Assembly (NCBI RefSeq): GCF_013368755.1
Contig: NC_049563.1
Span: 5,456,001 to 5,520,000 of the forward strand
DNA length: 64,000 nt
Reading direction: 5' to 3'
Source: Talaromyces rugulosus
Lineage: Eukaryota; Ascomycota; Eurotiomycetes; Eurotiales; Trichocomaceae
Shown here: in pieces, positions 41,801 through 50,891 of the stretch
How the letters are laid out: each line of letters begins with the position of its first letter
Position numbering within the stretch: position 1 is the stretch's first letter
Translations under genes and position numbers: made by a program
The notes under the pieces: model-generated
Told to the model about the DNA's origin: nothing
Databases searched by the model: none
What the model saw: the letters and a program-made list of their open reading frames with translations, nothing else

Positions 41801-44800
41801 ATTTGAATCCGCTATCCAATACGTCATAGAGGCGGAGTCTTCGGAATCATCTTTGAAAGGTGCATTTTTCAAATCATTGTTGGGAACAGAAGAGACGGCT
41901 ACGAAGAGCTTCTGGAGTGGACAATTTTCCGATTTAAAGGCAATTCACTTTCCAGCCGTTTCAGACCCTTCTCACGAACCTCAAGTGACCGAAAGTGTTT
42001 CAATCTCATCATCGGAAATTAGCCGGAGCTTAGAGCTATCTTCTCATATTGTGACCTCAATTATAGCTTCGTGGGCATTGTTAATGGAGCAGTATACCGG
42101 CGTCTCGGATACCGTCTTTGGCTATGTCGGACCTAAACAACATCTAAATCTGCGGACGTCGCCAATTCCTTTGAGAGTCGACTCTGAAGAAGTTAAAACG
42201 GTACAGCAACTTCTGCAGCTCGTTGACGGTCAAATAAACCAAACAACGGAATTTGGTACATTTGGTTTACATCGGATCAGTCAAATGAGCAATGAGGCGG
42301 AACATGCATGCAAGTTCCGTACAGTGCTACAAATTTCATCGTCTGAAAACTCTAAGAGTGCGACGTTCTCACATACTTACCCACTCATTCTACAGTTCTA
42401 TATTTTGGACAACTGTTTACGACTCGTTGCCAACTTTGATTCACAAGTCATGAACAGAAGTCAGGTTCAAAATCTTGTTGGACAAACGATGCATATCTTT
42501 GGCCAGATTTCCAGGAGCGAGTCACTCTTGAACTTGCGCAAAATTAACACAGTCCCACAAACTGATTTGCACCACATTTGGAGGCGGAATATGAAAGTCC
42601 CAAAAACAGCCGATGCAAACGTGTGTACTCTCATCTCCCGCACCTCGCATCACATACCAAGCGATATCGCTATATCCTCCTGGGATGGACAATTCACTTA
42701 CAGTGAGCTTGATATAATCTCAACCAAGCTAGCCGACGGGTTACGAAGTCAAGGAATATCATCCGGATCCATTATTCCTCTATGCTTCGAAAAGTCGAGA
42801 TGGGCCGTCATCGCTGTACTTGGTGTATTGAAAGTGGGAGGCACTGTGCTCTTACAATCTCCCTCTGTCCCTGTGAAAAGAAGACAAGAGATATACTCAA
42901 GAGTTAATGCTAGTCTGTGCCTAGTATCAGACAAGAAACTCTCGGTGGACCAAGATATCATTCCCACTTTCACAGTTTCTGATTTACTCCACGATGATGC
43001 TGTTAAAAAGAGCGGACCAAGCATCCCAAAAAATCCTTCGAATGAACCGGCAATAATCCTGTTTACTTCTGGATCAACTGGGGAACCAAAAGGCATTGTT
43101 TGGAGTAACAGCACCCTCACAGCCAATGTCATGGCATTTGGAAGTACTGCTGGCCTAGGACAGCACTCGAGAGTCTTTCAATTCGTGTCATATGACTTTG
43201 ATGTGAGCATCGTCGAAACATTTGCAACACTAATTTGTGGAGGTTGTATTTGCATCCCCTCAGAAACCCAAAGGCTCGAACAACTCAGTGAAACTGTGGC
43301 AAATTCTAGATCGAACCTTTTGTGTATCACGCCAACCACTGCTGCATCTCTTAAACCCGGCATAATTCCCAAACTGGCAACTATAATATTTGCTGGAGAA
43401 TCGCTGAAGCAATCCGATGTTGATAGATTCCCAGATACTCGTATAGTCAATTGGTATGGTCCAGCCGAAGCGTCATTCGCATCATCTTGCTCGGTCAACA
43501 ACACACCATGGCAAGACGGCAACATTGGTTCTCCATTAGTGAGTGTTTCTTGGATCGCCAATCCTAATAACGATCAAGAACTCGTACCGCTAGGAGGAAT
43601 CGGTGAGCTATTAATTGAAGGGCCGATTGTTGCGCTTGGATATTACAATAGTTCCGATCTCACTACAGCTTCGTTCATTGAAGATCCAACATGGCTCCTC
43701 CAAGGTGCACCAGGTGCTGGCATTCAAGGAAGACCCGGTAGATTGTTCAAAACAGGGGACCTTGTGCGACGTGGAGGAGACGGAAGCCTAATATACATGG
43801 GAAGAAAAGATGCCCAAGTAAAGATTCGTGGTCAACGTGTCGAACTTGATGAAGTGGCACATCATCTACTTAAAATTTTGCCCAAAGACCACGGAATCAA
43901 AATTGCACCTGAAGTTGTCACGCCTACGTTTAGTGGCGTGCCTTTGCTTGTTGCATTTGTGTCAATGAGTGTGAAGTCCCAGCTGGCCGATACAATGTTA
44001 TCTCAGCTACAAGGAATGGCCGAGGATCACCTTACGGAACTGTTGCCATCATATATGATTCCTTCAGCGTACGTGCTTATAGGCGAGATTCCGATAACGA
44101 ACACAGGCAAAGTAGATCGACGTCGACTGCGGGAGTGGGGAGCAGCGTTGACAGCTACTGATATTTCACGACGTGCCTCAGGGCAAGAAGATAACAGAAA
44201 TCTCACGCACGCAGAGAAACAATTGAAAGACTTATGGGCAAGCGTACTGGGCACGACTGCAGGAGATATTCATGTTGACGACAGCTTTATGCTAATTGGC
44301 GGAGATTCCATTCTTGCAATGAAATTAGTCGGCAAGGCTCACGAGAATGGCCTTTCATTAACGGTCACCGACGTGCTTCGTCGGCCAAGGCTGTGTGATA
44401 TGGCACTAGCCTTGAGACAGTCACAGCCTGCATCTTCATCAATGGCCGTCGAACCACCTCAAAGCAACAGTCAGACTAAAGATACAATATCTATGATGCT
44501 TAAACTTGATTCTAGCAACATACGTAACATTACGTCAGTAACCGATTTCCAGACAATATGCATCGATGGCAATCTTCAAGCTCCTAGGAAGTGGTGGGCA
44601 AATCTTCTTATTTACTACAGCTCAGAAAATATACTCCCCGAACAGCTTGTGGCTCGATGCCTGCAGCTCTGGGAAGCGTTTGATATACTACGCAGCATTT
44701 TTGTTCAAGCCAATGGTCAATTATGGCAAGTTTCGACTCATAATACTCACCCAAAAATCGACGTTTTGCAGGTTAAAGGTCAGCTCAAATTCCACCTTGA

Positions 44801-45779
44801 CAAAATCGCCGAAGATGAGGAGTCAAAAGAATACAAGCTAGGCACACCTCCCACGAGTTTTACAGTCATGCAAAATGAAGAAGGACAAGTTGGCCTGCGT
44901 GTTGGGTTATCGCATGCACAATACGACGGAATTTGTTTGCCTCAGATAATGCAATTCCTGGAGGACTTTGATGATATACCAGTCGTCCAAAAGCCAACGC
45001 CATTCTCGGCATTTATTCACCATGCTGCTGAGAAAAAAAATGTTGGGAAGGCTTATTGGACGCGACTCTTGGAGGGATCAACGTCAACTCACATTCCTCG
45101 CCATGTTAAACCCTTCTCGATCAGCAATGGCAATGGCTCGCTCAATGGCCATACAAATGGCAAGCATACCGGACATGTTAATGGCACCCAGGAGGCAGTG
45201 GCCCTCAAGGCGTTATCTCAAATCCCTCATTCTGAAGAATCTGTTAGCGCAGCATCAGTATTCTCAACAGCGTGTGCACTCGCTCTTTCAAAGGCTACTG
45301 GAGAGTCCGATATTACCTTGGGGCGAGTAGTATCTGGGAGGTCATCCCTTCCTCCGTCATTACAGAACGTTTTCGGTCCCTGTATCAATTTCGTCCCTCT
45401 ACGAATCCAAGTAGATAAGGACGTTGCCCATAAACAGACTCTTCACTCGGTGCACGATCAATATATCAATAGTCTTCCGTACGAGACTGTTGGTTTCAAA
45501 GAGATTATTGCTGATTGCACTGATTGGAGTGATGACTACTTTGGGTGCACCGTTCAATATCAAAATATTGCCAACCCGACAGGCACAATGACTGGGGCGA
45601 AGGCCAACGCGGATTTCTGGCGCCATGGAAAAATTGGAATTGGCGGGAATTGGTTAGAGATCTTTGCGATGCCGGTTGACCACGAGCTCGAAATTACGGT
45701 CCTAAGCAAGGTGCATGATCGCGACATGTTGCAGCAAATACTGGATGATATTGTTTCGTTTGTTGGGAAGCTGATATAA
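18402..45779 (+). CDS. Seven-module non-ribosomal peptide synthetase, cyclic heptapeptide type
   Basis: A cytosolic assembly-line enzyme of 9054 residues (about 1 MDa). Exons are 18402-22741, 22796-26669, 26721-35989, 36050-41645 and 41694-45779; the ATG at 18402 is the first in frame. Domain order, with approximate residues: C* 1-213, A1 215-720, T 745-812, C 840-1285, A2 1290-1810, T 1835-1905, E 1920-2350, C 2365-2785, C* 2820-3030, A3 3040-3530, T 3560-3632, C 3650-4095, A4 4100-4600, T, C 4730-5170, A5 5173-5680, T, C 5800-6250, A6 6254-6765, T, E 6877-7300, C 7315-7755, C* 7762-7995, A7 8000-8500, T, CT 8640-9054. All seven carriers keep the phosphopantetheine Ser (777, 1869, 3594, 4664, 5741, 6824, 8565). 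There is no thioesterase; the CT motif SHAQYDG fits release by cyclisation. No methyltransferase is present. Product unknown. Confidence 0.95.
20900..25510 (+). other. NRPS module 2: C-A2-T2-E
   Basis: The condensation domain has HHSIHDGW (His977). A2 is split by intron 22742-22795 inside its core FTS/GSTG motif and has FDYAWS at the pocket start, so the usual Asp is present. T2 carries LGGDS (Ser1869). The epimerisation domain has HHLVIDLMSW near residue 2051, EGHGRE near 2183 and the SWFTTMYP motif, so residue 2 should leave as the D-isomer. Confidence 0.88.
25530..29410 (+). other. NRPS module 3: C-C*-A3-T3
   Basis: A full condensation domain (MNHALIDA, His2510) follows the epimerase, as expected for a D-donor. 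It is followed at once by a second condensation domain reduced to its C-terminal half (about residues 2820-3030), and only then A3. Intron 26670-26720 is phase 0, before YDVLL. A3 has Phe3203 where PKG normally ends (KPKF). T3 reads RIGDS instead of RLGGDS: one Gly is missing, while Ser3594 is kept. Confidence 0.85.
29430..32630 (+). other. NRPS module 4: C-A4-T4
   Basis: A standard extension module. The condensation domain has HHAVYDGW (His3792), A4 has FTSGSTGTPKG and FDISWF at the pocket, and T4 has LGGDS (Ser4664). No epimerase is present, so an L-residue is expected. Confidence 0.88.
32650..35860 (+). other. NRPS module 5: C-A5-T5
   Basis: A standard extension module. The condensation domain has HHAVYDGW (about 4862), A5 has FTSGSTGNPKG and FDVSWS at the pocket, and T5 has VGGDS (Ser5741). 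An L-residue is expected. Confidence 0.88.
35880..40470 (+). other. NRPS module 6: C-A6-T6-E
   Basis: Intron 35990-36049 interrupts the start of the condensation domain, between CTPLQT and GLL. That domain has HHSLYDGW (His5940). A6 has FTSGSTGRPKG and FDAAYF, and T6 has LGGDS (Ser6824). The second epimerisation domain has HHLVVDLVSW near residue 7005, EGHGRE and GWFTSMYP, so residue 6 should be D. Confidence 0.88.
40480..45779 (+). other. NRPS module 7: C-C*-A7-T7-CT
   Basis: This repeats the post-epimerase arrangement of module 3: a full condensation domain (MSHALIDA, His7469), then a half condensation domain (about 7762-7995), then A7 (FTSGSTGEPKG, FDVSIV). Intron 41646-41693 is phase 0, before YDILL, the same place as in module 3. 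T7 has IGGDS (Ser8565). The terminal domain has SHAQYDG (Ser8766-His8767, Asp8771), the motif of fungal cyclising CT domains, and a low-complexity Asn/Gly/His insertion at about nt 45121-45190. Confidence 0.87.
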
Positions 45780-45926
45780 TGATGTATTTTCTTTTGTCTT
45801 TTGTTTGTTAAATATCTTTTAATTTTCTTTTTAAAGTCTTAGTCTGAATTACGCTTAGAATCATTTCTCGAGCAGTCTGGATTCTGTATTCAAACATTCA
45901 TACGTGCACAATTACTGCACGCCTAT

Positions 45927-47165
45927 TTATACCCCATCAGCCCCCAGCTTCTGAATAGCCTTTTTGGGCATGAACTCGTCCTTGTACGTTTTGAAAAAAT
46001 CAGGCGGTTCAGTGGGATGAGTTCCTGTCACGTCATGAAAACCGATTGTAGAAATGTAATTAGTTTTACCCTCTCGCACGAGCGAGTAATATTCAAGCAG
46101 GTACTCCATCTCAGACAGGTCATTATCGATCCGAAAGCGAAGCAGACGACGAGCTTCCCTCCTAAAAAAAACACGGTCAAGTCAAATTGTGTCCTTTCAA
46201 TGCTACGCAGATTTGAAGAGTTGGGGCTCACTCTAAAACGTCGTCAAATTTCATCTCCACACCCAGAACTCGCGAAGCAATTTGTGCAAGTTCGTCACCA
46301 TTCAGAAGCATAGGTCCTGTTAAAAATTTTATTAGCCTGCATATTAATTTATTATAAATTATGCAATCTAGCTCACCGGTCATTGTCAGGAGCTGTCCAC
46401 GGTGCTCGTTACTGAAGCCGTATTTTCCTTTTCCGGTAAGAATATGAGCTGCTAGTCGAGCGACATCCTAGAGCTATCAGGCCGATATATTCAAATTTTC
46501 ACAAAATGAAAACTTACTCCAAGAGCAACAGGTGGAAACTTGGTGTTTTGCCCTATTGGAATCGGGATAAGACCTTCTTCTTGAGCTTGGGGTGCGTAAA
46601 GCAGTAGATTTTCAGCATAGAAGCCGGGTCTACATCATCAGCTTTGACTCGAAATATTCGGTATAACAAGGGTTGAATAGAAAAAGAAACTTTACCGGAT
46701 AATCACAGACGAAGGTCCCATCTTGGTACCCTCATCCCCTTTCAGCTTCATAAACAATGCCTCCAAATCAATAAACTCTCTCAACCTGGGCTGAGCATCC
46801 CGGTCGGCCAAATCACACCCAGCCGCGCTCATGAAACAAACATTTTGAATATTTGCCCTCTTGGCAGCCTCGATTAACTCCATTGTGATGTCTATTTTGT
46901 TCGCATGAGCCGGTGGGATGAGCATCAGTGTGTCCGACTTGGTATTTTCGAGTATTTTCACCGTGTCGCGCACGCGACCTGGTTTGTGCTGGGTAATCTT
47001 GGCTCCGAGAGTTTGGAGCTGTTGACAATACTCTGTGTTTGGATTGAGCGCCAGGCCTGTTATCTGGCCGATTTCCTTTTTGAAAGGCTCCGTGGTAAGC
47101 AAAAGTTTAGCGATACTGAAGGCGGTGTTTCCTTCGGCAGACGTAATACAGATATTGCGCGACAT
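45927..47165 (-). CDS. NmrA-like NAD(P)-binding reductase
   Basis: An atypical SDR of the NmrA family, 330 residues in five exons: 47165-46696, 46629-46518, 46467-46377, 46316-46232 and 46161-45927. It opens with a Rossmann strand-turn (NICITSAEGNTAFSIAKLLL) in which the usual GxxGxxG is altered to SAEGNTA. A FMSAAGCD segment and the family's RPGFYAENL segment span the first splice junction. Some NmrA proteins are redox-sensing regulators and others are reductases; the sequence does not decide between them. The stop lies only 147 bp from the NRPS stop, in convergent orientation, which makes it the closest candidate for a tailoring or accessory gene of the peptide pathway. All introns are 50-70 nt with normal borders. 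Confidence 0.85.
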
Positions 47166-47691
47166 TTTGAACCTCTATGTTAATGTATTGCCAGTGAATA
47201 AAACATAGAATTAAAATAGAAAAATAAATCAATGGTATACGGCTACGCCTTGAATAAATTAATTGTCGGTAGCAGTGATGTCATGCTAGTTTTCGGAAGC
47301 AAAGTCCGTTGCCTGAGTAAATTTGACGTGGAACAATATCATATGCTGCATAACAGTAACTTGCACTAATTTCTGACACGTTATCTGCCAAGATCTTGCC
47401 ACTGGTAAGAAACGGTTTATAGTGATGAGTAAATCGGTGCTGACATTGATATAGCACTGATACATTCCAAAGAAAAAGACGTTGGCGAATGTCTATGGAA
47501 AGAAGTATAGTAAATATGGGGTATTATCTAAATACATGCGTTGGTGAAAATACAAACTTATTTGGACCCATTTTTTCCAAAAATCACAGAATCACTCCCA
47601 GTGGACCTCGTTTTGAATTATTTCCTCCAGCCTGCCCTTACAGCAACAACCAAAGGCCCACGTCCAAACCCACAAACAAAATTCCAAATGG
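47166..47691. other. Intergenic, nothing recognised
   Basis: This AT-rich stretch is the upstream region of the NmrA-like gene and the 3' flank of the Ser/Pro-rich secreted protein gene. I see no gene or clear element. Confidence 0.5.
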
Positions 47692-48207
47692 CTAAGCAAG
47701 ACCCAGCAAACTAGCGAGTCCTCCCAATAACCCTGTCACTGTCGAGAACAGGTTCAAGTCGGCTGCGGTCAGCGCGGTGGCTGTGGCGGAAGTCGAAGTC
47801 GAAGTAGATGAGCCGGCGATGAAGGGCTTGTGCTTCAAAGTGGGCGATGCTGTGGTGGTAGAGGAAAGTACTAGTGAAGATGAGGGGGATGATGTAGTAG
47901 AAGATGTGAAGGGGCGTGCAGTTGATGGGAGGGGGGTCTCGGAAGGGGAGAGAGAAGGGGATGGGGAAGGGGATGGGGAAGAGGAGAGGGAAGGGGAGAG
48001 GGAAGGGGATAGGGATGGGGAAGTGGATGGGGTTAGTGAGGGTGTTCCCTGCATATTCAATGGCTGTTCAAGCATTAAAGATACTCGTTAGGCAAGAGTC
48101 AACATCAAGTTATGGATAGAATTAACACGTACCCTAGGAAGAGCGTCAACTGACATCAGCAATCCGAGAAGGGCAATGAAAAGAGAAGGGAAGAAGTTGA
48201 AATGCAT
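47692..48207 (-). CDS. Small secreted Ser/Pro-rich protein
   Basis: A two-exon gene for 148 residues; exons 48207-48133 and 48063-47692. Exon 1 encodes a clear signal peptide (MHFNFFPSLFIALLGLLMSV) ending in a likely LPR processing site. Exon 2 encodes a low-complexity Ser-Pro array and then a Ser/Thr-rich segment likely to be O-glycosylated. The C-terminus is hydrophobic (LFSTVTGLLGGLASLLGLA) and could be a GPI-anchor signal or a membrane-active tail. The start and the 69 nt intron were chosen because together they join a leader to the array in frame. The function is unknown; a cell-wall or surface protein is plausible. Confidence 0.65.
47940..48030. repeat. Purine-rich 12-bp coding repeat
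   Basis: Imperfect repeats of ggggatggggaa on the plus strand encode the Ser-Pro array of the secreted protein on the minus strand. Units vary at single bases. Copy number is likely variable between strains. Confidence 0.7.
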
Positions 48208-48804
48208 TTTTAGCAGGTTGAAGCTGAAGATTCAATGTTAATAAGAATAAACAAAAAAATAAAAAGGAGTACCTGTTTCCTTGAGTTCGAGTGAGCAGGG
48301 TCTATTATATAGTCGCAAATTCGGTCCATTGTTTGTCGATGTCACCCCAGGAACATAAGAGTAGCTTGTTGCTTCAAACATAAGGAGAAAAAGTCTATTT
48401 AGTAGGATTCATAGTGGAATGCGGGGATCGCAAGAAGATCTGCATGATATGCCCTTACTATGGCAATAGGTCGGAATGTAAACTATCGAAGTTTTTGAGG
48501 TAGTACCCATTTTCCCTCAACAAAAAATAATATCACGGAATATGAGAAGAAATACATAACAGTTGATGATAAGATCGGCGTGAAACAAAGGCTTTCATAC
48601 CATGAAATTTCTTGACATGCAGCCTACATTTCCAATTAAGGATAATGGTGACCAATTTACTTTATCTGGAATGTGGTATGACACTTAGAGCCACCCATTT
48701 TTTCTCGTTGCAAAGTTCTACCGAATTTTGTAAATTGTCTGATTTTTTTCCCTATCTCAACCATCAAAGGCGCTCATAGTTGTGACAAAGCAATGAGGGG
48801 CTCA
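48208..48804. other. Intergenic, nothing recognised
   Basis: Promoter side of the Ser/Pro-rich gene and 3' flank of the SET protein gene. AT-rich, with no supported gene. Confidence 0.5.
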
Positions 48805-49347
48805 TCATCGGCCATCCTGCTTCAACAGATCCACCACATGCTCATTTAACCAGTATTCGTCCAAGACGCTCCTCTCCATGTGTTTTGCTCCCGCGATTTT
48901 CTTCTGACATTTTGGGCTGCCACAAGTACAGTCAAACGGTTGGTCCATTTCCCATTCTGTCGAGGGATAGAAAAATGTCACCGGATCACCGCTCTTCAAC
49001 GGTTTGTCGTCCACCACACGCACCTCCATTTTGCCCATGTCAAACACAACGGTGGGGTTACAGGAGTGATTGCAGTACACAAGGTCGGAATTAAGCTCAA
49101 TGTGTGTAGTGCGATCACGTTGGACGGTCGTGTAACGCCGTGCAGGGACAGTTGTGATGACATCGCTCTCGATGCGTGCGAACAGGGAGCCGGGAGGGAG
49201 CGAAACGAGAGAGATAGCCCCTGAGCAAAAGGCCTTATCGCTGCGATACACGTGTATCAGGCCAGGATGGGTTGGTGGAGATTGGGCCTTGCCTGGCTGT
49301 GGCAATGGCACGGCTTGGGCCAAATCCGGTTCTGCAATGGGCGACAT
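48805..49347 (-). CDS. Small SET-domain protein with post-SET Cys cluster
   Basis: A single-exon gene for 180 residues. The ATG at 49345-49347 was chosen; the longer frame upstream starts at TTG. The protein contains the SET-domain core NHSCNP, a VTFFYPSTEWEM segment, and a following CTCGSPKC cluster resembling a post-SET zinc site. SET proteins transfer methyl groups from S-adenosylmethionine to lysines of histones or other proteins. At 180 residues it is close to a bare SET fold and lacks a recognisable pre-SET region or chromatin-reading domain, so the target cannot be inferred. Similar small SET proteins occur widely in fungi, sometimes near secondary-metabolite genes. Confidence 0.8.
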   Translation of the reverse strand: MSPIAEPDLAQAVPLPQPGKAQSPPTHPGLIHVYRSDKAFCSGAISLVSLPPGSLFARIESDVITTVPARRYTTVQRDRTTHIELNSDLVYCNHSCNPTVVFDMGKMEVRVVDDKPLKSGDPVTFFYPSTEWEMDQPFDCTCGSPKCQKKIAGAKHMERSVLDEYWLNEHVVDLLKQDGR

Positions 49348-50300
49348 TATTGTTTTGCGTTTGTTTAGTTGGATGCGATTTCGCTTGTGGGGGGGAAAGT
49401 GGCGGTTTCTATAGGGACACAAACACCAAATTCCACGTGCAAAACAAGTCTAAACAGAGTTTCGGATAGCGACAGTACTGGGTACTTTATCTGTCTAGTT
49501 TCCTTTCTTCCGAGGACCGAGAGATGCCGAGAAAATAAATTAAATCTTAGAATTTGTATTACGTTTGCGTTAGGCAGATGAAGCGTCCATCTACATGCGC
49601 AAGGGTCATACATACATATTCGCCCTTAGTTCCGACCTAGAAATGATTATTATTACATAGCATGCTTTAACCAGTCGTTTGCATAAAATTGATAAACACT
49701 TTACTAATTTCCAAGTGTAGAAAAGTACAAAGTCGAACAAAATAATAATAAAATGGACCCACCTTTTTTTAACCCTCGGATTAAACTATAGATTGGCGTC
49801 AAATGCTAGCTAATTTAACCCAAGCAAAGATCTACTACACCGCAAAAAGAAACCATCCGTATTCATTATTTATTAGCACTTAATATTTACCGTATCTAAA
49901 TTGGTCAAACAGCTGGTATCAGCCTATATATGACCATTTTTTGGTCAGGTGGTAAAAGGTTCAGCAGCTGAGCTACGTCACTGGGCGGCTGAGCTCGTAT
50001 TCCTCATTTTTTTCCGTTTACGGAAAAAATCGCTCAATACGAGTATCACTACATTTGGTCGTAACTTTTCAAAATACTATAAATTAAGCCTGTTAAGCCC
50101 TATTCAAAGACCATTTTCAACCACCATTAAAGTCCAATTGCTTGTTAGTTCCTATTTATCCACACAGTTGACAGGTTGGAGAATTGCTATCCTTCTCCCA
50201 AACAGCAAGGATCGATCTAACAGCGATTACAGGCAATTATTGTCCAGTATTCAACAAAGCTTCGAAGCGAAAAAGAAAAAGACAAAGACAAACAGACAAA
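49348..50300. other. AT-rich intergenic region with a hairpin
   Basis: No gene is supported. It holds a short palindrome TGACCA-n5-TGGTCA near 49930 and a longer hairpin at 49994-50043, annotated separately. The last 200 bp are the upstream region of the YbjQ-family gene. Confidence 0.5.
49994..50043. repeat. Inverted repeat / hairpin
   Basis: The outer arms ctcgtatt and aatacgag and the inner arms ttttttccgt and acggaaaaaa pair around a tt loop, with a 5-6 nt mismatched bulge between inner and outer arms. It is about 50 nt in all, 260 bp upstream of the YbjQ-family ATG. It could be a relic of a small inverted-repeat element or a structured regulatory site. Confidence 0.55.
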
Positions 50301-50684
50301 ATGCCCAAAGGCCAGTCTGAAGATGAGATGTTCTCCTGCTTCACCGACACCCACGGTGTAATCACCAGCACCATGAACGACATCCCGGGCTACAAGGTCA
50401 AAAAAGTCCTAGGCACAGTTTACGGACTCACCGTGCGATCGCGCAACTTGGGCGCCGGCCTGGGTGGCGTAATGCGCTCGATGGCCGGCGGCGAGATTCG
50501 CATCTTTACAAAAATGCTGTACAACGCGCGAAATGACGCCGCAGAAAGATTAGTCGGAGAGTGCATGTCGAGAGGCGGAAATGCACTCGTGGCAATTAGA
50601 TTCGACATTGCTGACATGGGTGCCATGACGCAGGTATGCGCGTATGGCACCGCTTGCGAGGTGGAGAAGATTGACCAGGCTTGA
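50301..50684 (+). CDS. YbjQ/DUF74 (UPF0145) family protein
   Basis: A single-exon gene for 127 residues. After a short N-terminal stretch, PGYKVKKVLGTVYGLTVRSR, an Arg/Gly-rich middle (GAGLGGVMRSMAGGEI) and the C-terminal ARNDAAERLV..GGNALVAIRFD pattern match the YbjQ (DUF74) fold. This small family is common in bacteria, sometimes called a heavy-metal-binding domain, and it forms pentamers. Its biochemical role is not established. The length equals that of the bare family domain. The start has a good context (acaaaATGc). In a fungus such a gene may have been gained from bacteria long ago; composition here does not stand out from its neighbours. Confidence 0.85.
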   Translation: MPKGQSEDEMFSCFTDTHGVITSTMNDIPGYKVKKVLGTVYGLTVRSRNLGAGLGGVMRSMAGGEIRIFTKMLYNARNDAAERLVGECMSRGGNALVAIRFDIADMGAMTQVCAYGTACEVEKIDQA

Positions 50685-50891
50685 TTTGTGTTCATTATTC
50701 CTTTTTTTTATATAGTAATTCAATACCCTTTCAGTTCTTCGCTCTAGAATCAACAAGATGGGCGGTCGGAAATACGCGGGAACTAGTTATTTAGCTGAAG
50801 AAGGTAAGTAGTCTGTCAAAAAAGTATTAATCAGCCTTTTAAGGATATTGCGCGGGTTTCACAAGACTTGTTCTCTTTCTGACATCAAAGC

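Noticed and set aside
18402..45779. Known cyclic peptide synthetases as the identity of the NRPS
   Set aside because: Those I considered differ in module number or in the position and number of epimerase domains; no match could be claimed from memory.
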